11,974 nt of DNA from the NCBI GenBank assembly GCA_051651645.1, contig JBOFSR010000062.1, positions 1 through 11,974 of the forward strand, written 5' to 3'. Source of the DNA: JBOFSR01 sp051651645. GTDB lineage: Bacteria > Spirochaetota > Spirochaetia > Treponematales > Treponemataceae. The notes beneath the pieces were generated by a model. That model did no database searches. It saw only the letters and a list, made by a program, of their open reading frames with translations, and was not told the origin of the DNA. A program made the position numbers and the translations under genes. Within the stretch, counting starts at the first letter, position 1. Every line of letters starts with the position of its first letter. Below are positions 6,676-11,974 of this stretch, in pieces.

Positions 6676-8031
6676 TTATTTCAAATAGCCAAGATGCTTA
6701 CTTTGTTTGCTAATCATTCGGTCAACCATGTCTTCAATTTTTGTAGCTTGATGAACGACAGGATTTGCAAGCATTGCTTGAATAACAAAAGATTTTTTCT
6801 TGTTGATCACCGCTTCTGCAGTCAAATCATACACTCCGCTATAAGAGCGAAGCAAAGCAAGATATCCTTTTGGTAAAGACGGCATTTTAATTCCTGTGAT
6901 GCCATTTTTGTTAATCATTGCAGGACACTCAACCGCTACCCAAGAAGGAAGATCTTCAATAATTCCATCATTAAGGACGTTGACCGCAGCTTCTTCAAAG
7001 TTTGCATCGCCTAAGATTCCATCAATAATAGGAATGACGCGCTCTGAAGTTTCCATTTTGATTTCTGGAATATTTTCTTGAGAAAGCATGATTTTATACA
7101 AGTCATAAAAATCCACAATTCCCCTGTGGTCAGCAATATCCCACGCCCAACCCAAATACTCGCCAAAATGGCTATCAACAGTAATAGGAAGCAGATGATA
7201 ATTTTCAAGAATGAATTTATTTATATGCTTGTCTGCCCAAAGATATTTTCCCTTAATTTGTTCCGAGCTTTTGTGATATTTTTCCGTGTCGCTCACCTTG
7301 CCCGTTTTTTGCACTTCCTCAAGCATATCGCTATAGCCTGCGTCATGAAGGAAAAAGTCTGGAGCTTTTTTAAGAACTTCAGGATAAAGATCTTTGCCCG
7401 TTTTTTTCTCTTTGAGTTCAAGCATACAGCTAAAATGATTAAGTCCTGCTGCACGGTAAGATAAATCTTCTAATTTCATATTAAGCATAGGAGGAAGCCA
7501 GCGGTTAAGCCAACCAATTTCATGGCACATTCCAATAAATTTTGCTTGTGGATATGCACGTTTAACCGTCGTACAAATCGCGGTCATCGGATTTGAATAA
7601 TTGAAAATATACGCCTCAGGGCAAATTTCCATCGCATCTTTTACAATGTCCAAAATGACGGGAGTAATTCTCAGTGCATGAAAAACGCCACCAGGACCGC
7701 CATTTTCTCCATACACTTGATGAACGCCGTATTGTTGCGGAATCTTCCAATCTTCTTCCCACAGTTTAAATCGATCGCCAATCTCAATAGATGAAATAAT
7801 AAAATTAGCACCTTTGAACGCAGCTTTTCTGTCAGTTGTTGCATTAACCGTAAAGGTAAGTTTATGCTGATCAATAAAACTTTGAGCTTTTTGACGCACA
7901 TGTTCAACACTCTGAGCATTTATATCCAAAAGCGTGATTTCACAGCCCGTTAGCATTTTTGAACAAAAGATATCTCCAATTGTTCCCAATCCAAATTGTG
8001 CACTTCCTGCACCAACTAAAACGACTTTCAT
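6676..8031 (-). CDS. glycoside hydrolase family 4, CHE-type (alpha-glucosidase-like)
   Basis: GH4 enzymes hydrolyse glycosides by an unusual oxidation-elimination route that needs NAD+ and a divalent metal such as Mn2+. They act in the cytoplasm. The 451 residues match the family length. The N-terminal Rossmann motif VLVGAGSAQFG (4-14) binds NAD, with acidic Asp36 at the end of strand 2. GENGGPGGVFHALR (108-121) and FNYSNPMTA (143-151) are family hallmarks. Metal-binding residues are Cys169 in CHE (169-171) and His199 in GLNHF (196-200); HFGEY (288-292) is also conserved. From published family work, the residue after Cys-His correlates with substrate: CHE is the alpha-glucosidase (AglA-like) pattern, as opposed to CHS (alpha-galactosidase), CHG (uronidases) or CN (6-phospho-glycosidases). 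The exact substrate remains an inference. AGGAGG lies five bases before the ATG at 8031. It is the last gene of the sugar operon, 39 bases after the second receptor gene, so it probably hydrolyses what that importer brings in. Confidence 0.95.
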   Translation of the reverse strand: MKVVLVGAGSAQFGLGTIGDIFCSKMLTGCEITLLDINAQSVEHVRQKAQSFIDQHKLTFTVNATTDRKAAFKGANFIISSIEIGDRFKLWEEDWKIPQQYGVHQVYGENGGPGGVFHALRITPVILDIVKDAMEICPEAYIFNYSNPMTAICTTVKRAYPQAKFIGMCHEIGWLNRWLPPMLNMKLEDLSYRAAGLNHFSCMLELKEKKTGKDLYPEVLKKAPDFFLHDAGYSDMLEEVQKTGKVSDTEKYHKSSEQIKGKYLWADKHINKFILENYHLLPITVDSHFGEYLGWAWDIADHRGIVDFYDLYKIMLSQENIPEIKMETSERVIPIIDGILGDANFEEAAVNVLNDGIIEDLPSWVAVECPAMINKNGITGIKMPSLPKGYLALLRSYSGVYDLTAEAVINKKKSFVIQAMLANPVVHQATKIEDMVDRMISKQSKHLGYLK

Positions 8032-8070
8032 TACATCCTCCTAAAAAGTCAGCACTAGCTTTAGTAGCTT

Positions 8071-9315
8071 TTATTTGTTTTTTGCCATGTTCGAAATGGC
8101 ATTTTTCATATCGCTGGTAAATTGATCAATGTTATCTGAATTTTGTCCAAATAAATCATACACGGGAGCTATAAAATTTAATATTGAGCCTTCAGGGAGC
8201 ATTGAAAAACGAAATCCATATTTTTCCGCTTGAGCATTTGCTTGCATAATTGCACGGCTTAACTGCCCTTCTGGAACAAGAGTTACCGATTTGAAAGCAG
8301 GAATCATCCCAGCTTTTTTTACCATATATTCATGTCCCTCTGGAGTAGAAGCCATTGCCCGAAGAAACTCTTTTGCTTGCTCAGCCCTAGGACTTTTTTT
8401 ATTCACGGCATAAAAACTTGGTGCAAAAACATGAAGCCCTGTCATAGGACGATCTAAAAAAGCAAGCGGTGCATAACGAATTTCAAAATCAATACCAAGC
8501 TGAGTTAAATTTGGATCAACCCAATTTCCTTGATGCAAGAAAGCCGTCTTTCCTTGAGCAAAAGAGGCAATTTGATCATCGTAACTACCATACTGAAGAA
8601 TATTTTGATCAGCATTTTTAAACAAAAGTTGTAAGAATTGTGCATATTGATAAAATTGCTCTTCATCAAGCTCGCCATTAAGGGCTTTTTCTATAAGCGA
8701 AACATCATCATACGGAAGCCCGCCAGAAAAATACGTTGCAAAATTATGCTGGGCGGCATCCCACCACATTCCACCACCAATTGATGTTCCTATCGCAACG
8801 ACAGCATTAAGACCGAGCTCATCTTTCATAGCATTAATTTTTTCAAAGGCAGTGACATAGCCTTGTCGAGTAATAAGCGTTGCAGGATCAATTCCCGCTT
8901 TTTGCAAAATATCTACATTATATGCAAGCCCAATTCCTTCGATTGAGACAGGAAATCCATAGACCTTGCCATCTTGCTTAAAGGCCAAATCTGTATCTTT
9001 TACCCAAGACTCATCACTTAGGTCACTTAGGTAATCTTTCCAAAGAAGGTATTCGCCAATACCACCAAAAGTAAAAATATCAGGCATTTGATCTGCCTGT
9101 GACTTTGCCTTAAGCGTTCCACCGTAATCGCCACCGCCTCCCAACGTTTCAACACGAACTTCAGTTCCTGTTCGCTGTGTATAATCGGCAGCATACGCAT
9201 CAAGTGCATCTTTTATTTCAACCTTGACTTGAAAAATTTGTACGGAATCACTGCTCTTATTGGAGCATCCAAACAGTACTAACACACAAGCAAAAAATGT
9301 AAGTATTTTTTTCAT
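8071..9315 (-). CDS. sugar ABC transporter substrate-binding lipoprotein, second of a tandem pair
   Basis: This is an extracytoplasmic sugar receptor of the MalE/UgpB (SBP_bac_1) family, anchored by a lipid. It has 414 residues. The signal peptide ends in the lipobox LFGC with Cys17 as the modified residue. KVEIKDALDAYAADYTQRTG and DYGGTLKAK begin the first lobe; QMPDIF, YGFPVSIEG and GKTAFLHQGNW are typical of the family. It aligns without gaps to the protein encoded just upstream (9343-10599), about two thirds identical by eye. The pair diverge in short patches: TFGGIGEYL, GTSIGGGMWWD, YGFRFSMLPEGSILN. Several of these lie where the family usually contacts sugar, so the two receptors may bind different glycosides. 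The ATG at 9315 is preceded by AGAGAG. The gene sits 27 bases after its paralogue and 39 before the GH4 gene. Confidence 0.95.
   Translation of the reverse strand: MKKILTFFACVLVLFGCSNKSSDSVQIFQVKVEIKDALDAYAADYTQRTGTEVRVETLGGGGDYGGTLKAKSQADQMPDIFTFGGIGEYLLWKDYLSDLSDESWVKDTDLAFKQDGKVYGFPVSIEGIGLAYNVDILQKAGIDPATLITRQGYVTAFEKINAMKDELGLNAVVAIGTSIGGGMWWDAAQHNFATYFSGGLPYDDVSLIEKALNGELDEEQFYQYAQFLQLLFKNADQNILQYGSYDDQIASFAQGKTAFLHQGNWVDPNLTQLGIDFEIRYAPLAFLDRPMTGLHVFAPSFYAVNKKSPRAEQAKEFLRAMASTPEGHEYMVKKAGMIPAFKSVTLVPEGQLSRAIMQANAQAEKYGFRFSMLPEGSILNFIAPVYDLFGQNSDNIDQFTSDMKNAISNMAKNK
9110..9162. repeat. 53-base exact repeat, copy in the second receptor gene
   Basis: This block is identical over 53 bases to 10382-10434 in the same orientation, 1272 bases away. 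Similarity continues on the gene-start side to about 9225 with only a few mismatches. It encodes the ETLGGGGDYGG part of both receptors. The identity includes third codon positions. Confidence 0.9.
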
Positions 9316-9342
9316 TTATTCTCTCTTTTAATTAAATTAATT

Positions 9343-10599
9343 TTATTTCATTCGAGGCAGTTCTGCGACTGCCTTTTTCATATCATCAATAAATTGATCA
9401 ATATTATCTGGATTTTGAGCAAAAAGGTCATAGATAGGACCAAAAACATTTTGTCCAGCTCCATCAGGAAGCATGCCAAAAAATACACCATAATTGCCAC
9501 CGCGTGAATTTGCTTGCATTAAGGATCTACTTAACTGTCCTTTTGGCTGAAGCGTTACCGATTTGAAAGCAGGAATCATTCCCGCCTTATTAACCATATA
9601 ATCATGCCCTTGTGAGCTTGTTGCAATTGAGGTTAAAAAATCTTTTGCGGCTTGCGCATTTGGACTGTTTTTATTAACGCAATACCAGCTTGGGGCAAAA
9701 AGAAACAAGCCTTTCTCTTCAGTATCAAGGAAGGCATGCGGAGCATAACCGACAGAAAATTGCACGCCTAATTGTGCAAGATTGGGATCAACCCAGTTTC
9801 CTTGATGTAAAAAAGCTGTTTTGCCTTGGGCAAAAGCTCCAACTTGATCATCATAACTGCCATTTTTCAAAATATTTTGATCAGAATAGCGATATAAAAG
9901 CTGTAAGTATTGTGCGTACTGCATAAATCGTTGATCATCTAATTGACCTGCAAGGGCTTTTTCAATAACGGATGTATCGTTAAAATCAAGTCCTCCACCC
10001 CAATAAACGGCAAGATTATGCTGAGCTGCAACCCACCACATATTTCCTGCAACCGAAGCTGCCATAGAAACAGCTGCATTGATTCCAAGCTCTGCCTTCA
10101 TGCTATCAATTTTTTCAAAAGCAGCCTCATACGCTTGTCTCGTTGTAAGACTTGCAGGATCTACGCCCGCTTGCAAAAGAATATCCTCATTATACGCCAA
10201 ACCGTAACCTTCAATAGCAACAGGAAACCCGTAAACTGATCCATCTTTTGTAAAAGCTAAATCAGTGTCATTTACCCAATCTTCATCGCTCAAGTCAGCC
10301 ATGTAATCTTTCCACAAATTATACCCACCGTCACCTTCAATTACAAAAATATCGGGCATTTGATCTGCCTGAGCCTTTGCTTTAAGCGTTCCACCGTAAT
10401 CGCCACCGCCTCCCAACGTTTCAACACGAACTTCGGTGCCTGTTCGCTGTGAATAATCGGCAGCATACGCATCAAGAGCGTCTTTTATTTCAACCTTCAA
10501 GTGAAATAAATTTACGCCCTCAAAAGCAGGCTTGCTCGCACCACAACTCATAAGTACGACCATAACAAAAAGACAAAGTCCCATGCTATTTTTTTTCAT
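9343..10599 (-). CDS. sugar ABC transporter substrate-binding lipoprotein, first of a tandem pair
   Basis: This is the paralogue of the receptor encoded at 8071-9315, in the same MalE/UgpB family, and likely the lipid-anchored receptor for the two permeases encoded upstream. From the ATG at 10599 it has 418 residues. The signal peptide ends in the lipobox LMSC, with Cys19 as the modified residue. It shares the near-identical lobe-1 segment KVEIKDALDAYAADYSQRTG through QADQMPDIF with its partner. It differs at VIEGDGGYN, MAASVAGNMWWV and YGVFFGMLPDGAGQN, the same patches that vary in the partner. An in-frame TTG at 10605 would add two residues, but AGGAG ends directly before it and lies six bases before the ATG, so ATG is preferred. 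The gene starts 27 bases after the stop of the MalG-like permease gene, consistent with a single transcript. Confidence 0.95.
   Translation of the reverse strand: MKKNSMGLCLFVMVVLMSCGASKPAFEGVNLFHLKVEIKDALDAYAADYSQRTGTEVRVETLGGGGDYGGTLKAKAQADQMPDIFVIEGDGGYNLWKDYMADLSDEDWVNDTDLAFTKDGSVYGFPVAIEGYGLAYNEDILLQAGVDPASLTTRQAYEAAFEKIDSMKAELGINAAVSMAASVAGNMWWVAAQHNLAVYWGGGLDFNDTSVIEKALAGQLDDQRFMQYAQYLQLLYRYSDQNILKNGSYDDQVGAFAQGKTAFLHQGNWVDPNLAQLGVQFSVGYAPHAFLDTEEKGLFLFAPSWYCVNKNSPNAQAAKDFLTSIATSSQGHDYMVNKAGMIPAFKSVTLQPKGQLSRSLMQANSRGGNYGVFFGMLPDGAGQNVFGPIYDLFAQNPDNIDQFIDDMKKAVAELPRMK
10382..10434. repeat. 53-base exact repeat, copy in the first receptor gene
   Basis: This is the partner of 9110-9162, in direct orientation. 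Together the copies mark the best-conserved part of the receptor duplication and could serve as a site for recombination between the two genes. Confidence 0.9.
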
Positions 10600-10605
10600 T
10601 CTCAA

Positions 10606-10610
10606 CTCCT
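10606..10610 (-). promoter_or_regulatory. ribosome binding site fixing the first sugar receptor start
   Basis: AGGAG on the - strand lies six bases before the ATG at 10599 and directly abuts the TTG at 10605. The spacing therefore selects the ATG. Confidence 0.8.
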
Positions 10611-10626
10611 ACATATGTGATAAAAT

Positions 10627-11493
10627 TTATTTGATTGATCCGTCAACCATACCCTTGATAATATACCGCTGTGCAAAGAGATACAGCACAATCAGCGGAA
10701 GCATTGCAATGAGCGTCGATGTCAAAATCAAATCCCACTGTTTTAAATACGCACCTGCAAAAGAGGCGACAGCAATAGGAATTGTTTGCACAACACCATT
10801 CGAGCCAAGAATCAGCAGCGGCAAAAGATAATCATTCCAAATCCAAATGCCATTCAAAATCAATACCGTTACAAAAATTGGCTGTAAAAGAGGAAAAACG
10901 ATGATAAAAAATGTTCGAATCTTTCCGCAACCGTCAATCGTTGCAGATTCTTCCAACTCAAGAGGAATATTTTTTATAAAACCATGAAAAATAAAAATCG
11001 ATAAAGAGGAGCCAAATCCCAAATACGCAAACACAATACCAGGAATTGAGCCCAAAAGCCGAAAGCCAATCACTCCACTTAAAACACGCAACCACTTTAC
11101 TAACGGATACATAATTACTTGAAACGGAATGACCATAGAAGCAACAAAGATTAAAAATAAAATATTTGACCAGCGAGTATTATTTCGCACTAAAACCCAC
11201 GCACACATCGAAGAAAAAAGCACAATCACTACAAGAGAGCAAAAAGTTATAAGCGTGCTGTCAAGAAAAGCACCCCAATAATCAACCGTAGGATTATTAA
11301 AAATGAGCGAAATATTAGTAAAAAGCTGACCCCAGTTTTCAGGAGCGGCAATCGGATTAAAAATGATTTCTTTTGAAGTTTTTGCCGAATTCAAAATAAC
11401 CATTCCAAAGGGAAACATAAAAAGAAGAAAAAGCACAATAGCGATACATTCAAGCACAATAAGGTGCAAAGATTTTTGGTTTATTTTTTTCAT
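10627..11493 (-). CDS. sugar ABC transporter permease, MalG/UgpE type
   Basis: This is the second membrane subunit of the oligosaccharide importer. It has 288 residues, a standard length for the MalG-type partner. Hydrophobic segments lie at about 12-34, 78-102, 110-130, 146-170, 198-220 and 256-276. NSAKTSKEI after the first helix is typical of MalG-like permeases. The cytoplasmic EAA loop runs from about 179 to 203, with IPLELEESATIDGCGKIRTF then FPLLQP; Ser replaces one of the usual alanines (EES for EEA), a tolerated variation. The C-terminus QRYIIKGMVDGSIK is the usual MalG-family ending. Its ATG shares one base with the stop codon of the upstream permease gene (TAATG), indicating translational coupling. 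GAGG in the end of that gene serves as its binding site, about ten bases from the ATG. Confidence 0.96.
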   Translation of the reverse strand: MKKINQKSLHLIVLECIAIVLFLLFMFPFGMVILNSAKTSKEIIFNPIAAPENWGQLFTNISLIFNNPTVDYWGAFLDSTLITFCSLVVIVLFSSMCAWVLVRNNTRWSNILFLIFVASMVIPFQVIMYPLVKWLRVLSGVIGFRLLGSIPGIVFAYLGFGSSLSIFIFHGFIKNIPLELEESATIDGCGKIRTFFIIVFPLLQPIFVTVLILNGIWIWNDYLLPLLILGSNGVVQTIPIAVASFAGAYLKQWDLILTSTLIAMLPLIVLYLFAQRYIIKGMVDGSIK

Positions 11494-11974
11494 TATAATT
11501 CTACCTCTTTACTTTTATTAATTCGCACTTGGATGATAGAAATAATGACAAGCGTTATAAATAGCACAACTGCCTTTGCTTGTGCCTCTGCCATGCGATT
11601 TGCCGTTGCAGTATTAAAAATATTCATTGCCAAAAGTTGACTTGCCTTAACGGGCTCATCTAAAAATCGTGTTGCAGGCCCACCATTTGTCAGCGTAAAG
11701 TTCATATCAAACTGCTTAAAGGAATTTGTCAGAGTTAAAAAAAGTGAAATCGTAAAAGCATTCGCCATCATAGGAATAAGAATGTGCCACGTCCGCTCAA
11801 AAAAAGTTGCCCCATCAACATTTGCAGCCTCAAGTAATGCAGACGGAATACTTTGAATTGACGCTACATAGATAAGCATGATATACCCTGCATACTGCCA
11901 TGTATTTACCAACGACATAATCCAAATAACAGCCGTCGGAGAGCTTAAAAATGATTTTTGTAAAAAAGGAATAT
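11493..11974 (-). CDS. sugar ABC transporter permease, MalF/UgpA type, 5' end cut by window edge
   Basis: This is the first membrane subunit of the oligosaccharide importer; only its C-terminal 159 residues are present. The frame stays open from the ATG at 11918 to the window edge (18 more residues, IPFLQKSFLSS onward), so 11918 is an internal methionine, not the start. The EAA loop reads IPSALLEAANVDGATFFERT, then ILIPMM. It is preceded by NTWQYAGYIMLIYVASIQ and followed by LTLTNSFKQFDMNFTLTNGGP, both typical of MalF/UgpA-type permeases. A final hydrophobic segment (AVVLFITLVIISIIQV) precedes the short tail ending in EVEL. About half the protein lies beyond the window, where an ATPase, regulator or operon promoter might also be found. 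Confidence 0.95.
   Translation of the reverse strand, partial: IPFLQKSFLSSPTAVIWIMSLVNTWQYAGYIMLIYVASIQSIPSALLEAANVDGATFFERTWHILIPMMANAFTISLFLTLTNSFKQFDMNFTLTNGGPATRFLDEPVKASQLLAMNIFNTATANRMAEAQAKAVVLFITLVIISIIQVRINKSKEVEL

Noticed and set aside
8043..8068. Small hairpin (ACTA/TAGT) between the second receptor and GH4 genes
   Set aside because: It has a four-base stem with no T run, too weak to call a terminator or attenuator. The two genes are probably co-transcribed.
9690..10239. Open + strand frames antisense to the first sugar receptor
   Set aside because: They have no recognisable domain or binding site and are explained by the composition of the strongly supported - strand gene. The same holds for the + strand frames at 4296-5136 and 6694-7464.
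10611..10618. ACATATGT palindrome before the first sugar receptor gene
   Set aside because: It is only eight bases and AT-rich, does not extend in either direction, and lies within a 27-base spacer inside an operon. Chance is the simplest explanation.
11493..11918. ATG at 11918 as the start of the first sugar permease
   Set aside because: The frame continues without a stop to the window edge, and a 141-residue protein would lack most of the membrane segments.
1..11974. CRISPR array, tRNA, rRNA, insertion sequence or phage genes
   Set aside because: No regularly spaced repeats, cloverleaf or rRNA-like segments, transposase or phage motifs were seen on either strand. The only sizeable direct repeat is the receptor gene duplication.

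Overview
The window comes from an AT-rich bacterium that carries an [FeFe] hydrogenase, lipoprotein-type sugar receptors, an NAD-dependent GH4 glycosidase and an HD-GYP signalling protein. This suggests an anaerobic, saccharolytic fermenter. A host-associated spirochaete of the Treponema type is my best guess, from the gene mix and the style of the lipoprotein signals. A clostridial host is not excluded, because there is no rRNA or marker gene to settle it.

Layout. Positions 1-2504 read on the + strand: the C-terminal two thirds or so of an iron-only hydrogenase (1-969, cut by the window edge), then threonine synthase thrC (1089-2504). Everything from 2643 to the right edge reads on the - strand. 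In transcription order from the right edge this is: two sugar-type ABC permeases (11974-11493, cut; 11493-10627), two tandem paralogous solute-binding lipoproteins (10599-9343 and 9315-8071), and a GH4 glycosidase of the CHE type (8031-6676). After an apparent terminator comes a complete polar-amino-acid ABC importer (binding protein 6530-5724, permease 5670-5032, ATPase 5012-4257). Last, behind its own strong promoter, is an HD-GYP protein with a degenerate receiver domain (4175-2643). The two blocks converge on a 138-base spacer that holds a long AT-rich inverted repeat. No stretch over 300 bases lacks a gene.

How the genes work together. The right-hand block looks like one oligosaccharide uptake and breakdown operon: receptors capture a glycoside, the two permeases import it, and the GH4 enzyme hydrolyses it in the cytoplasm. 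No ATPase for this importer is visible, so it lies outside the window or is a shared MsmK/UgpC-type ATPase. The middle block imports an amino acid. The hydrogenase disposes of or senses reductant, and thrC makes threonine; neither is obviously tied to the transporters.

I found no mobile element, CRISPR array, tRNA or rRNA, and no clearly new defence or biosynthetic system. The points most worth a second look are the duplicated receptors, which have a near-identical 5' block but diverged segments that may line the binding site; the switch-like nested inverted repeats at 6564-6644; and the pseudo-receiver on the HD-GYP protein. Four - strand genes (4257-5012, 5032-5670, 5724-6530, 9343-10599) have in-frame TTG codons upstream that would give longer proteins. 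I chose internal ATG starts, well supported by ribosome binding sites in three cases and more weakly in the ATPase.
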